64,000 bases of DNA from Streptomyces sp. H27-C3 (lineage in GTDB: Bacteria > Actinomycetota > Actinomycetes > Streptomycetales > Streptomycetaceae), in the NCBI RefSeq assembly GCF_030063415.1, contig NZ_JASITA010000005.1:1-64000 (forward strand), given 5' to 3'. Below the pieces are notes generated by a model that did no database searches, was not told the origin of the DNA, and saw only the letters and a list, made by a program, of their open reading frames with translations. Made by a program: the position numbers and the translations under genes. Below are positions 1 through 9,900 of this stretch, piece by piece. The stretch's first letter is position 1, and every line of letters starts with the position of its first letter.

Positions 1-93
1 GTGCGGTGCGGGGGTGCGGTGCGGGGGTGCGGTGCGGGGGTGCGGTGCGGGTGCGGGTGCGGGTGCGGGTGCGGGTGCGGGTGCGGGTGCGGG
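1..93. repeat. G-rich tandem repeat (13-bp then 6-bp units)
   Basis: About three 13-bp units of the type TGCGGTGCGGGGG pass into a pure GGGTGC hexamer array at 49-93, with eight GGG runs spaced every six bases. Regular G3 runs with three-base loops could form stacked G-quadruplexes. The array may continue beyond the window start. It is intergenic, downstream of the pepN terminator, and the long translated frames across it are compositional artefacts. Confidence 0.85.
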
Positions 94-145
94 TCGCCTA
101 CCCGCCCCTTCCCCCTGTGTCTTTTTGCGGCTGCCGCCGCGTGGT

Positions 146-187
146 GGGGCTCCGCCCCAGACTCCGGTCCTCAGACGCCGGATGGCT
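146..187 (-). repeat. GC-rich intergenic repeat, copy 1
   Basis: Read on the minus strand it contains CCGGCGTCTGAGGACCGG followed by GGGGCGGAGC. This is the same core as copies near 245-270, 2979-3002, 19996-20021 and 35157-35210. I recall this family as widely scattered between Streptomyces genes. Its function is unknown. Confidence 0.6.
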
Positions 188-244
188 GGAGGGGCGGTCA
201 GACCGTGCGGGGTGGGGTGGGAGTGGCCGACTCACGTACCGGTC

Positions 245-270
245 CCGGTCCTCAAACGCCGGACGGCTGA
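245..270 (-). repeat. GC-rich intergenic repeat, copy 2
   Basis: The minus strand reads CAGCCGTCCGGCGTTTGAGG, the best-conserved form of the core in this window. It lies 60 bp from copy 1 and directly beyond the pepN terminator hairpin. Confidence 0.6.
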
Positions 271-273
271 AAT

Positions 274-305
274 GGGCGGGCTCGTGGTGTCCTACGAGCC
301 CGCCC
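274..305 (-). terminator. pepN terminator hairpin
   Basis: A perfect 12-bp inverted repeat (arms 274-285 and 294-305) encloses an 8-base loop and starts 18 bases past the pepN stop codon. There is only a short T run after the stem, which is usual in this genus. Confidence 0.75.
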
Positions 306-322
306 GGTGGTTCTGCGGTGCC

Positions 323-2824
323 TCAGTTGTTTCGTACGGCCAATGCTCGGCGCAGGTCGTCCAGTTGGTCGGCCAGTTTGCGGCGCAGGGCCGGGATCAT
401 GCCGTTGTCCCGGAGGAATTCCTCGCCCAGGCTGAGCGCGTCCGCGTCCACCGCGAAGAGCGGGAAGGCGTAGCGGCCGGTGGCCTCGGCAATGGCGGGG
501 CCGCGGCGGTCGGCCAGGGCCGTGGCGTCCTGGTAGTAGCGGGTGACGTACTCCCCTACGAGGTCGGCCTGTTCGGGCTGCCAGAAGCCCTGGGCGGTGG
601 CCGTGAAGAGGTAGTTGGAGAGGGTGTCCTCCTCGAACATCCTCGACCACGCGGCGGCTTTGGCCTGGGGCGTGGGCAGCGTCGCCCGGCAGCGGGCCGC
701 GCCTTCCTCGCCCGTGGCGCTGGGGTCACGGGTGAGCTCCGCGGCGATCGCTGCTTCGTCGGTGGCGCCGAGTACCGCGAGGCGGCGGAGGATGCGCCAG
801 CGCAACTCGGGGTCGAGTTCGGGGCCGCCGGATACGCTGCCAGAGCCGAACCAGTCCTGGATGGTGTCGGGTTGCGTTGCCGCGTCGATGAAGTGGCGTA
901 CGGCGGTGAGGCGCAGGCCGGGCGCGTTGCCGTCCTCGGTGCGGCGGATCAGGTCGCGGCAGATCGTCGTGAGGGTGGCCAGGGCCGCGGGGCGCTCGGT
1001 GGCGATGAGATAGCGGTCGGCGATCTGCGTGGCCGCGAAGACGAGGACCCCTTGGACGATCGCCAGGTCCGTCTCGTACGGGAGGTGGGCTCGGGCGGCC
1101 TCCAGGTAGGCGCCCGGGGGCAGTTCGCCGTCTCGGACCATGTCCCGGGCGGCGTTCCACACGACGGCGCGGGTCAGCGGGTCGGGGAGGCCGGAGAGGG
1201 AACGTACGGCGGTGTCCCAGGAAACGGCGTCCAGACGGACCTTGGCGTAGGTGAGGTCGCCGTCGTTGAGGAGGACGAGGGCGGGACGGCGGCCCGGGAA
1301 CGTTCTGTCGGAGTCGCTCTGCGGGATGTCGATCTCGAAGCGGTCGCGCAGGACGAGCCGTTCAGGAGCGGTCGGTTCACCGAGGGTGTGGTCGTAGGTG
1401 CCGACGGCGATGCGGTGCGGACGGCTGCCGTCGTGGGTGATGTTCAGGGACCAGGAGCCATCGGCTTCGGTGGGGTCGGGGGTCAGGGTGTCGACGCCGG
1501 TGGTGCGGAGCCACTGCTGGGCCCAGGCGTGGACGTCGCGGTCCGTGGTGTGGGCGAGGGATTCGATGAAGTCGGCGAGGGTGGCGTTGCCGAACTTGTG
1601 GCGGGCGAAGTGGGTATTGATGCCCGCCAGGAAGTCCTTCTCGCCGAGCCAGGCCACGAGCTGGCGCAGGGCCGATGCGCCCTTCGCGTAGGAGATCCCG
1701 TCGAAGTTGAGCATGGCGGACGCGGTGTCGGGGACGGCGTCGGGGTCCGGGGCGACGGGGTGGGTGGAGGGGCGCTGATCGGCGTCGTATCCCCAGCCCT
1801 TGCGCGCGACGGCGAAGTCGGTCCAGGTGTCGGTGAAGCGGGTGGCTTCGGTGAGCGTCTGGTAGCCCATGTATTCGGCGAAGGACTCGTTGAGCCAGAT
1901 GTCGTCCCACCACTGGAGGGTGACGAGGTCCCCGAACCACATGTGGGCCATCTCGTGCGAGATGACCATGGCCCGGGTCTGGCGTTCGGTGTCGGTGACG
2001 GCGGAGCGGTAGATGAATTCGTCGCGGAAGGTGACGAGGCCGGGGTTCTCCATGGCGCCCGCGTTGAACTCCGGCACGAAGGCCTGGTCGTAGGAGTCGA
2101 AGGGGTAGGGCTCCTCGAACTTCTCGTGGTATCGGTCGTAGCACGCGCGCGTGATGTCGAGGATCTCGTCGGCGTCGGCGTCCAGGTACGGCGCGAGGGA
2201 GCGGCGGCAGTGGATGCCGAAGGGCAGGCCTGCGTGTTCGGTGCGTACGGAGTGCCAGGGGCCTGCGGCGACGGCGACGAGATAGGTGGAGATAAGGGGC
2301 GTGGGGGCGATCTTCCAGCGGCCTTCGCCGTGGTGCTCGGCGATGCCGTTGCCGAGGACGGTCCACTCTTCGGGGGCGGTGACGGTCAGCTCGAAGACGG
2401 CCTTGAGGTCGGGCTGGTCGAAGGCGGCGAAGACGCGCTGTACGTCTTCCATGAAGAGCTGGGTGTAGAGGTACGTCTCGCCGTCGGTGGGGTCCGTGAA
2501 GCGGTGCATGCCTTCGCCGGTACGGGAGTAGCGCATGTCCGCGTCGATGCGCAGCTCGTGCTCGCCGATGGTGAGGCCGGTCAGTTCGAGGCGGTTCTCG
2601 ACGAGCGCCTCGGGGTCCAGCGGCTGCCCGTCGAGTGTGACGGTGCGCAGGGTGGCGGGCTTGAGCTCGACGAAGGTGTCCCCGGCGGTGCGCGCGGTGA
2701 AGTGGATGACGGTGCGGGAGTCGAAGGTTTCCTCGCCACGGGTCAGGTCCAGGGCAATGCGGTACCGGTGGATGTCGAGGAGTTGGGCACGGGTCTGCGC
2801 TTCGTCGCGCGTCAGTACGGGCAT
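323..2824 (-). CDS. pepN: Aminopeptidase N (M1 zinc metallopeptidase)
   Basis: An 833-residue cytoplasmic aminopeptidase that removes N-terminal residues from peptides. The exopeptidase motif GAMEN lies near residue 255, the zinc site HEMAH near 290, and the third zinc ligand in NESFAE about 18 residues later; these match the M1 family and its usual 830-860 residue length in actinobacteria. The start chosen is the ATG giving MPVLTRDEAQ, the common N-terminus of Streptomyces homologues; an in-frame start 12 codons upstream adds a non-conserved stretch. No signal peptide is visible. It is monocistronic, with a hairpin just after the stop. Confidence 0.96.
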   Translation of the reverse strand: MPVLTRDEAQTRAQLLDIHRYRIALDLTRGEETFDSRTVIHFTARTAGDTFVELKPATLRTVTLDGQPLDPEALVENRLELTGLTIGEHELRIDADMRYSRTGEGMHRFTDPTDGETYLYTQLFMEDVQRVFAAFDQPDLKAVFELTVTAPEEWTVLGNGIAEHHGEGRWKIAPTPLISTYLVAVAAGPWHSVRTEHAGLPFGIHCRRSLAPYLDADADEILDITRACYDRYHEKFEEPYPFDSYDQAFVPEFNAGAMENPGLVTFRDEFIYRSAVTDTERQTRAMVISHEMAHMWFGDLVTLQWWDDIWLNESFAEYMGYQTLTEATRFTDTWTDFAVARKGWGYDADQRPSTHPVAPDPDAVPDTASAMLNFDGISYAKGASALRQLVAWLGEKDFLAGINTHFARHKFGNATLADFIESLAHTTDRDVHAWAQQWLRTTGVDTLTPDPTEADGSWSLNITHDGSRPHRIAVGTYDHTLGEPTAPERLVLRDRFEIDIPQSDSDRTFPGRRPALVLLNDGDLTYAKVRLDAVSWDTAVRSLSGLPDPLTRAVVWNAARDMVRDGELPPGAYLEAARAHLPYETDLAIVQGVLVFAATQIADRYLIATERPAALATLTTICRDLIRRTEDGNAPGLRLTAVRHFIDAATQPDTIQDWFGSGSVSGGPELDPELRWRILRRLAVLGATDEAAIAAELTRDPSATGEEGAARCRATLPTPQAKAAAWSRMFEEDTLSNYLFTATAQGFWQPEQADLVGEYVTRYYQDATALADRRGPAIAEATGRYAFPLFAVDADALSLGEEFLRDNGMIPALRRKLADQLDDLRRALAVRNN

Positions 2825-2930
2825 GGGGACATGCTGCCTGATGGCGGGCGCGGGGCGCACTGTGTTGTGGGGGTGAGGTGGTCTGCGGGAGTGCGGTCTG
2901 TGGGACCCGTGGTCGGCGGGTGGGGGGGCG

Positions 2931-2954
2931 CGTGGCCGCGTGGCCGCGTGGCGC
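2931..2954. repeat. 8-bp tandem repeat
   Basis: Three consecutive copies of CGTGGCCG (the last degenerate) lie in the non-coding stretch 2825-3074 between pepN and the chorismate mutase gene. The same stretch carries a weak copy of the GC-rich intergenic repeat core at about 2979-3002. Confidence 0.5.
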
Positions 2955-3013
2955 TCCCCCGGCCCGCCCCCTCTATATGGCCGAGGTCCGGCCCTCGGAC
3001 GCCGGGCGCGAGA

Positions 3014-3064
3014 GGCCCGACCGCCGCGCCCTCGGGCGCCGGCCGCCCGGCCCCCGGTCGGGCC
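3014..3064 (-). terminator. Long-loop hairpin after chorismate mutase gene
   Basis: Perfect 9-bp arms GGCCCGACC (3014-3022) and GGTCGGGCC (3056-3064) enclose a GC-rich region that can itself pair. The hairpin starts about 10 bases past the stop codon of the minus-strand chorismate mutase gene. Confidence 0.5.
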
Positions 3065-3074
3065 CAGGCAAGAT

Positions 3075-3380
3075 CTACGTGCGGGCGATTGTCTCGTGGT
3101 GGCGGATGACCTCCGCGATCACGAAATTGAGCAGCTTTTCCGCGAAGGCCGGGTCCAGTTTCGCGCTCTCCGCGAGTTCGCGGAGCCGGATGATCTGGCG
3201 GGCCTCGCGGTCCGGGTCGGCGGGCGGGAGCTGGTGTGCCGCCTTGAGGTGGCCGACCTGCTGGGTGCACTTGAAGCGCTCGGCGAGCATGTGGACTACG
3301 GCCGCGTCGATGTTGTCGATGCTGTCGCGCAGGCGGTTCAGCTCGGCGATGACGGACTCGTCGATTTCGCTGGAGGTCAT
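3075..3380 (-). CDS. Chorismate mutase, AroQ class
   Basis: A 101-residue all-helical chorismate mutase converting chorismate to prephenate, the first committed step to phenylalanine and tyrosine. The helix-1 pattern LNRLRDSIDNIDAAVV, the central LAERF...VGHLKA segment and the C-terminal FAEKLLNFVIAEVIRHHE are characteristic of the short actinobacterial AroQ family. The start is the ATG giving MTSSEIDES; the longer open frame upstream overlaps the AraC gene and is not conserved in style. No signal peptide is present, so it is the cytoplasmic form. It follows the AraC-family gene on the same strand with an 11-bp gap. Confidence 0.93.
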   Translation of the reverse strand: MTSSEIDESVIAELNRLRDSIDNIDAAVVHMLAERFKCTQQVGHLKAAHQLPPADPDREARQIIRLRELAESAKLDPAFAEKLLNFVIAEVIRHHETIART

Positions 3381-3391
3381 GGTCCGCGAGC

Positions 3392-4255
3392 TTACGTGGC
3401 GATCGTCGGCGGATGCCGCGGGTCCGGTATCTGGGTGCTCCAGCCGCCGTGGACCGCGCGTCCCTGCTGTTCGCGGAAGCGAACGGGGGCCGTCCCGACA
3501 CGCCGGGTGAACAGGCGTGAGAAGTACGCCGGGTCGTCGTAACCGACCCGGCGGGCGACGGCCGCGACGGGCAGTTCGGTGGCGGCGAGGAGTTCCTTGG
3601 CGCGGCCGAGGCGGATGCCGAGAAGGTAGTCCTTGGGGCTGCACCCGGCGCTGCGGCGTACCGCGGTGCGCAGTTCGGCGGGGGTCATGCCGTGGCGCGC
3701 GGCGTGCTCGGCGACGGACAGGGGCTGGAAGGCGTCGCGGGCGAGGGACTGGAGGACGGGGTCGCCGTCGGCGCCGACGTCCGCGCGGGCGCGGCGCAGC
3801 GCGACGAGGAGTTCATGGACGGCGGCGCCCGTCTCGACTTCGAGGAGCGGGTTGCCGCGGCGTGCGGCGCGGGCGATGCGGCTGACGGCGGCGCGGGCTC
3901 CCACTGTGTCGGAGAGCGGGACGACCGGGCGGTCCGGTTCGATGTAGCCGAGTTCGGTGTAGGTCGCGGTGGCGGGTCCTGTGAAGTCGACGAAGCTCTC
4001 GTCCCAGCCGGTGACCGGGTCGGGCCCGTAGTGGTGCGGGGTGCCGGGGGTGACCCAGATCAGTGCGGGCGCGGTGACGCCTACGTGTCGGCCGTCGGTG
4101 CCGCGGAACCAGCCGGCGCCGGCGCTGATGACGATGGCGACGTGGTGGTCGAGGGTGCGGGGGCCGACGGTGGGCAGCGTGCCGTGCTGCAGGCCGACTC
4201 CGAGGCAGACCAGGCCGAGCCGGTGATGGGTGGGACTGGGAGTGAAATAGCGCAT
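3392..4255 (-). CDS. AraC-family transcriptional regulator
   Basis: A 287-residue regulator with an N-terminal cupin-type sugar-binding domain (about 1-150) and a C-terminal double helix-turn-helix (about 185-280) ending in the family signature VGYDDPAYFSRLFTRRVGTAPVRFR. It is divergently transcribed from the GH35 beta-galactosidase gene across a 141-bp intergenic region that contains a 20-bp-spaced direct repeat. Members in this setting usually activate the adjacent glycosidase in response to its sugar. That role is inferred from position. Confidence 0.9.
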   Translation of the reverse strand: MRYFTPSPTHHRLGLVCLGVGLQHGTLPTVGPRTLDHHVAIVISAGAGWFRGTDGRHVGVTAPALIWVTPGTPHHYGPDPVTGWDESFVDFTGPATATYTELGYIEPDRPVVPLSDTVGARAAVSRIARAARRGNPLLEVETGAAVHELLVALRRARADVGADGDPVLQSLARDAFQPLSVAEHAARHGMTPAELRTAVRRSAGCSPKDYLLGIRLGRAKELLAATELPVAAVARRVGYDDPAYFSRLFTRRVGTAPVRFREQQGRAVHGGWSTQIPDPRHPPTIAT

Positions 4256-4306
4256 CCAGGTGTGGTAAATCCCGTTTCCTTCCTCCCTCCGGTGCTCAGG
4301 CGGTGT

Positions 4307-4334
4307 CCTTGTGTGCCGTTGTGCTTCCTTGTGT
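4307..4334. promoter_or_regulatory. Direct repeat, candidate AraC operator
   Basis: CCTTGTGT occurs at 4307-4314 and again at 4327-4334, exactly 20 bp (two helical turns) apart on one DNA face. AraC-type dimers bind direct repeats at about this spacing. A perfect 10-bp palindrome GTCCATGGAC at 4354-4363 lies closer to the glycosidase start. Confidence 0.4.
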
Positions 4335-4396
4335 CCAAACAGCGCTGATCTTTGTCCATGGACCGGTCTGCCGCCAGGGGGTCAAGGTGAGGCGCT

Positions 4397-6229
4397 GTGG
4401 GTGAGGCCCCGCAGATGCCACAAATGAGCGAGAGACGGGCGGGGACCGTGGTGGACTTCACGGTGGGTGAGCGGGACTTTCAGGCCGACGGGCGGCCGGT
4501 GCGGCTGCTGTCGGGGGCGTTGCACTACTTCCGGGTGCACGAGGCGCAGTGGGGGCACCGCCTGGCGATGCTGCGGGCCATGGGGCTCAACTGTGTGGAG
4601 ACGTACGTTCCGTGGAATCTGCACGAGCCGCAGCCCGGCAGGTTCCATGATGCGCACGCGCTCGGCCGGTTCCTGGACGCGGCGCACGAGGCGGGCCTGT
4701 GGGCGATAGTGCGCCCCGGCCCGTACATCTGCGCCGAGTGGGAGAACGGTGGGCTGCCGCACTGGTTGACCGGGGCTCTGCGCACGCGCGTGCGTACGCG
4801 CGACGCCGAGTATCTGGGTCATGTGGAGCGGTGGTTCGGGCGACTGCTGCCGCAGGTGGTGCAGCGGCAGTTGGGCCGGGGCGGCCCGGTGATCATGGTG
4901 CAGGTCGAGAACGAGTACGGGAGTTACGGCTCGGACCAGGTCTATCTGCGGCACCTGACGGGGCTGCTGCGCGAACTCGGCGTCACAGTACCGCTGTTCA
5001 CCTCTGACGGTCCCGAGGATCACATGCTGACCGGCGGTTCGGTGCCCGGGGTGCTCGCGACGGCGAACTTCGGGTCCGGCGCGCGTGCGGGGTTCGAGGT
5101 GCTGCGGCGTCATCAGCCGTCCGGCCCGCTGATGTGCATGGAATTCTGGTGCGGCTGGTTCGGCCACTGGGACGCGGAGCCCGTCGTACGGGCTACGGTG
5201 GACGCGGCGGACGCACTGCGGGAGATCCTCGACTGCGGGGCCTCCGTCAATCTCTACATGGCGCACGGCGGTACGAACTTCGCGGGCTGGGCGGGGGCGA
5301 ACCGCTCCGGCGAGCTGCACGACGGCGCCCTCCAGCCGACCGTCACGTCGTACGACTACGACGCGCCCATCGACGAGTACGGGCGGCCCACGGAGAAGTT
5401 CTGGCTGTTCCGCGACATCCTCGCGCTCCACCAGGACGACGACGCCCCGATCCCCGATGTGCCTCCCACGCCCGCCCCGCTGGCCGGGCCGGCCGCCGCG
5501 CGGCTTTGCCAGTGGGCGCCGCTGGGCGACGTACTGGAGGTGCTCGGGGGCGCGGAGACGGAGACCGCGATGCCGCCGACGTTCGAGGAGTTGGGGGTGG
5601 ACCGCGGGCTGGTCCGCTACCGGGTGCGGCTGCCCGGTCCGCGCCAGGCGTATCCGCTGGGCGTGACGGGACTGCGGGATCTGGCCGTGGTGTACGTCGA
5701 CGGGGCGCGGGCGGGTGTGCTGAACGGCGCGGCGGGCGGGGCCGACGCGTACACGGCTCTGGCGGCGCCGGTTGAGGGTCCCGCGGTGGTGGAGCTGTGG
5801 GTGGAGTCGCTGGGCCGGGTCAACTACGGGCCGCGTCTCGCCGAGTCGAAGGGCATCTCGGGTGGAGTGCTGCACGAGCGGCAGTACGTGCACGGGGTGC
5901 GGGCCCGGGGGCTGCGGCTGGACGCGTTCGACGACCCGGAGTCGGTCGGCCGGGTGCCGTTCCGTGAGGCGGGTGAGGCCGTAGGGGCGGCGGGGCTGTA
6001 CCGGGGAGCGTTCGATGTGCGGGGCGCGGGGGACGCGGGGCTGGAGCTGCGGGGGTTCACCCGGGGCTTTGTCTGGGTGAACGGGTTCTGCCTGGGGCGG
6101 TACTGGAGTGTGGGGCCACAGCGGTCGTTGTACGTTCCGGGGCCGGTACTGCGGGAGGGGGCCAACGAGGTGTGGGTCCTGGAGGTGTACGGAGCGGAAG
6201 CGGGGGCGTTGACGGTTCGGCTCGGTTGA
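4397..6229 (+). CDS. GH35 beta-galactosidase
   Basis: A 610-residue glycoside hydrolase family 35 enzyme expected to release terminal beta-galactose. The acid/base glutamate sits in VQVENEYGSYG (about residue 171) and the nucleophile in CMEFWCGWFGHWD (about 249). The N-terminal PFAM-type barrel start (DGRPVRLLSGALHYFR...CVETYVPWNLHEP) and the C-terminal galactose-binding-like region (about 500-600) match the family. No export signal is evident, so it probably acts on imported oligosaccharides. The GTG at 4397 gives the longest frame; ATGs at 4415 and 4424 are alternatives. A 19-bp hairpin follows the gene. Confidence 0.93.
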   Translation: MGEAPQMPQMSERRAGTVVDFTVGERDFQADGRPVRLLSGALHYFRVHEAQWGHRLAMLRAMGLNCVETYVPWNLHEPQPGRFHDAHALGRFLDAAHEAGLWAIVRPGPYICAEWENGGLPHWLTGALRTRVRTRDAEYLGHVERWFGRLLPQVVQRQLGRGGPVIMVQVENEYGSYGSDQVYLRHLTGLLRELGVTVPLFTSDGPEDHMLTGGSVPGVLATANFGSGARAGFEVLRRHQPSGPLMCMEFWCGWFGHWDAEPVVRATVDAADALREILDCGASVNLYMAHGGTNFAGWAGANRSGELHDGALQPTVTSYDYDAPIDEYGRPTEKFWLFRDILALHQDDDAPIPDVPPTPAPLAGPAAARLCQWAPLGDVLEVLGGAETETAMPPTFEELGVDRGLVRYRVRLPGPRQAYPLGVTGLRDLAVVYVDGARAGVLNGAAGGADAYTALAAPVEGPAVVELWVESLGRVNYGPRLAESKGISGGVLHERQYVHGVRARGLRLDAFDDPESVGRVPFREAGEAVGAAGLYRGAFDVRGAGDAGLELRGFTRGFVWVNGFCLGRYWSVGPQRSLYVPGPVLREGANEVWVLEVYGAEAGALTVRLG

Positions 6230-6293
6230 GTTTCCACCGGCCCGCGTCGCGCCAGCCGGCCCGGCCCGGCCCGTGCCGCCATGGCCCATGACC

Positions 6294-6345
6294 GGCGACC
6301 GGACGTTGCGCGATCTCCGCCGCGTCCGCGCAACGTCCGGTCGCC
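6294..6345 (+). terminator. Strong terminator hairpin after GH35 gene
   Basis: A perfect 19-bp inverted repeat (arms 6294-6312 and 6327-6345, 14-base loop) lies 65 bases past the beta-galactosidase stop and directly before the next short gene. There is no T tract. Confidence 0.75.
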
Positions 6346-6364
6346 GAACCGCGTCCTTCCGTGT

Positions 6365-6832
6365 GTGATCCAATCCCACGACCTCTACAGCCCCGACGAC
6401 ATCACTCCCCCGGACGACGAGGAGCCCGTGCGGCCCGGCCCGCTGTGGCGCCATGCCTTGTGGGTGGCGGGCATCGCCGCCCTCGGGGTGGGCCTGGGGT
6501 GGGTCGGCGCGCTGTTCCGTATCGGCCCCGAGGAGTACGGGCTGCCGCCCGCCGCTCCGGGTGCGGTGTGGCCGTATGTGGTCGCCTGGGCCGTGACCGG
6601 CCTGGTGGTGGCTGCCGCGATGCGGGCCACCGCGCTCAGGGTGCCGCTCTACGCCCCGGGGCAGATCGCGGTGGTGCTCGTCCTCCTGGGCACCCGGATC
6701 TCCATGGGCTGGCGGCCGGAGGCGCCGGCGCTGGGTGCGGTGGCCGCGGTCGCGCTGACGGCGACGGCCGTCTGGTGCGCCCTTGCCGTGCGCTCCGGAT
6801 CCGACCGTGCCGGGGAGCGCCGCGCCCAGTAG
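6365..6832 (+). CDS. Small four-helix membrane protein, unknown function
   Basis: A 155-residue protein with an acidic, proline-rich N-terminus (about 1-25) and four hydrophobic segments at about 30-50, 68-88, 95-113 and 122-143. I recognise no domain. The GTG at 6365 is chosen because the earlier open frame runs through the 19-bp hairpin that terminates the gene before. It is convergent with the GH101 gene and shares a bidirectional terminator with it. Confidence 0.6.
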   Translation: MIQSHDLYSPDDITPPDDEEPVRPGPLWRHALWVAGIAALGVGLGWVGALFRIGPEEYGLPPAAPGAVWPYVVAWAVTGLVVAAAMRATALRVPLYAPGQIAVVLVLLGTRISMGWRPEAPALGAVAAVALTATAVWCALAVRSGSDRAGERRAQ

Positions 6833-6840
6833 CCGGATCA

Positions 6841-6886
6841 TGCGAAGGACGGGCCCGGCTTCCGTGAGCCGGGCCCGTCCTTCGCA
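6841..6886. terminator. Bidirectional terminator
   Basis: A perfect 20-bp inverted repeat (arms 6841-6860 and 6867-6886) with a 6-base loop lies between the convergent stops at 6832 (+) and 6901 (-), so it can end transcription from both sides. Confidence 0.85.
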
Positions 6887-6900
6887 TCGCTACCGGTCGA

Positions 6901-9900
6901 CTACGCCTCGCTCACCTCGAAGGTGTCCAGTACGAACTCCGCCTTTCCGTCGTCCCCGACCTTGCGCAGACCCACCCAGGGCTCACCCTCGGCCGGCGCC
7001 GTGAACTCGTAGGCGAGGACCGTGGGAACGGTCGCCACGGGCAGCGGGACCCGCGTCAGCTCCCCGGGCGCCGGCTCGTCCACGCCGGTGATCCATGCGT
7101 ACTGGCCGGCCTTCTCGTTCTCGTAACGGAAGGACACCCGGTAGCGCCGGCCCGCCTCGAAGCGGACGGTGTGCTGCACGGTCCGGTAGACCAGACCGTC
7201 GTTCTCGCCGCGCGACTTGAGGGATTCCGAGCCGTCGATGACGTCGTCGATCGCCTTGCCGTGCCAGGCGCGCTGGGTGAACGGAGCGTGCCGTTGCGCG
7301 ATGTGGGTGCGCGGGTCGGTGGAGCCGCCCGCGTCGCCCTTCACGAACGGGCCCCAGCCCTGCGGCACCTGCTGGAAGTCCTCGAAGGCCACCGTCCCTT
7401 CCTTCGCGGGGCGTGTGGCGGGGACGATCCGTACGTTGTCGAAGCGCACGCGCGCGTGGCCCGCCGCGGCCCGCAGCGTGAGGTCGACCCGGCCGCCGCC
7501 CTCCGGGACGGTGAAGTACGTGAACATCCGCTGGAAACGGGTGTCGTGCTTGCGATCGGCCGCGACGAGATTGACGGCCGTGGACGAGTCGGTCCAATTC
7601 GAGGCGGTGGCACCGTCCGCGGTCCGTACGGTGAGGGCGGCCCGGCGCCGCTCCCCCGCCTTCGCGCCGACCTCGACCTGCACGGAAGCGGCGTACGTGC
7701 CGGGCGCCAGGCGTGCGAGGCGCTGCCCGACGGCCGCGGCGCCGCCCGCGCCGATCACCAGCTCGTAGTCCCCCAGGGCGCTGAGCTCCACCGAGGCGGG
7801 CCCACTGGCCGTCCAGCCGTTCAGCGTTCCCGAGTGGAAGCCGGGGTCGTGCACGGGGGTGGCCTGCCCCCAGTGCGGGTCACCCGCCTGCCGTACCCGG
7901 CCGCGGTGCAGGACGTACGGCTGCTGCGCGTCGGCGTCGATGGTGACCTTGCCGGAGCGGACCGGGACGTCGCGGACGTGCACCCGGCCCTGGTCGGTGA
8001 GCCGGTAGAGCGCCACCTTCGACTCGCCGGTCCAGCCGCGCGGCAGCTGCCAACTGCTGCTGCCACCGGCCGGGTTGTAGTGGTAGAGCTTGTCCGGGTC
8101 GGTGGCCCTGCGCGGCTCCCACGGCAGCAGGTAGCGCCCGTCGTCGTACACCAGGCGCCCGTCGGTGGTGATGCGGCGGGTGCCCTCCTCGTCGTCGACG
8201 GTGGTCCTCGTCGGGCCGAAGAAGGTGATCCGGTGCTCCGCCCAGGTCTTGACCGGGTACGCCTGGAGGTACTTGGCGGGCAGGCTGTCGGTCCAGATGA
8301 GCCGGTAGAAGACGTTCCAGTCGGTCTTGTTGACCCAGCCCTCGAAGTTTCCGGTGCGCGGGATGCCGAGCAGGGTGGGCCACTTGTCGGCGAAGACGTC
8401 CTTCTGGTGGTTGCGGATGAAGCGGATCAGCTGGGAGTTGACGCCGCGCGAGGTGTCGCCGCCGTAGTCCACCTCGGTGGCCCAGTGCGACCACAGGGAC
8501 GAACGCTCAAGGCCGTGTCCCCATTCGGTGGTGACCTGCCAGCCCTGTTCGCGCAGCGCCCGCTGGAGCCGGTCCGAGGTCCAGCCCGACTCCCGGAAGA
8601 CGTCGATGTAGAGCATGTTGAGCGCGGGGTCGGCCTCTTCGCGCAGGTCCTTGAAGCGCTTGATGATGTCGCCGGAGACGAGGTCGCGCCGCTGGTCGAT
8701 GCGGTAGCTCTGGTCGAGCCAGTCCCACTGTTCGTTCGCCTTGTCGACGAGGGTCTCGGAGAAGGCGTTCGCGACGGGGTAGGACTCGGTGGCGTTCACA
8801 TGGACACCGAAGTCGCTGCCCCACTTGCGGCCCTCCTTGACGAGGGTGTTGAGGTCGTCGAGGCCGCCCGCGCGCTTGTTGGGGTTGCCCGCGTAGTCGG
8901 GGTGCGCCGAGTCGTGGCCCTCCGACTGGTAGCCCTTGAGCAGGGTGTACTGGCGCAGCCCGTCCGTCGCGAGGGAGATCCGCTTGACATTGTCGAGGGT
9001 CTGCAGGAACGGGTTGGTGGCCTGGCTGGCGAAGTTGAAGGGAATGTGCGGGACGACCCGCAGGTGCTGCTCGTCGGCGCCGAGCGGGTCGACCATGATG
9101 TCGCGGAAGGCGATGGCCGCGTCCTGCCAGGTGACGACGGAGTCGTCGTCGCGGTCGCGGGTGACGACGACGGTGGCGTACGGGAGGGGCTCGGTGGCGC
9201 CGGTGGGCGCGGTCGCGGCCCGGTGGGTCCACTGCCCGCACGTCACCTGCGCCTTGACGTAACCGTCGCGCTGTACGGTCTGCCGCCACAGCCGCCCGTT
9301 CTCCCAGGTGGTGCCGTCCGCGCTGGTCGGCTTGTCGTACGTGGTGTTGGTCTCGACGGCGCCGCCGAGCCGGTCGTGGGCGACGACGGCGTACGCGCAG
9401 CCCTTGGGCGCGGCGTCGGGCGTCGTGTCCGGGGCGACCTCGACCAGGGTGTCGCCATTCTTGGCCTTGTCGATCTCGACGCGCGCGGCGAGCAGGGTCG
9501 CGCCCGGCTGGTCGCTGCGTACGGACAGGAAGGCCAGGCCGGGGATCTGGAGGGTGCCGACGCGCAGCGCGGGGGTGTCGGCGATGCGGGTGACCCGCCA
9601 GTGGATCTGCCATCCGTCGACGCGGATCTCGACGCCGATCTCGGTGCCGCCGTCGAAGGCGAGGGTGTACCCGGCCCGGTCGTACTGGGCCCTGGTGGTG
9701 ACCTTGGGGGTACGGGCGGTTCCGTCGATCAGGACCGAGGTGACCGGATCCTCCTGGGCGTGCAGTGTCGCGCCGGTGCCACGGTCGGTGTAGGACACGA
9801 TGCGCGGGAAGCCGGAGTCGACACGTACATCGAGCTCACGGGAGCGCAGCCGGCTCTCGCTGCCGGCTGCCGGGGCTGCGGTGGCGAGGCCCGGGGCGCC

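Noticed and set aside
1..93. CRISPR array
   Set aside because: Units of 6 and 13 bp without spacers; no cas genes.
14..3109. 1031-codon open frame antisense to pepN
   Set aside because: Composition artefact of high third-position GC; begins in the hexamer repeat and has no domain, while pepN on the other strand has all M1 motifs.
4382..6841. 819-codon minus-strand frame over the GH35 gene
   Set aside because: Runs through two perfect terminator hairpins and lacks any family motif.
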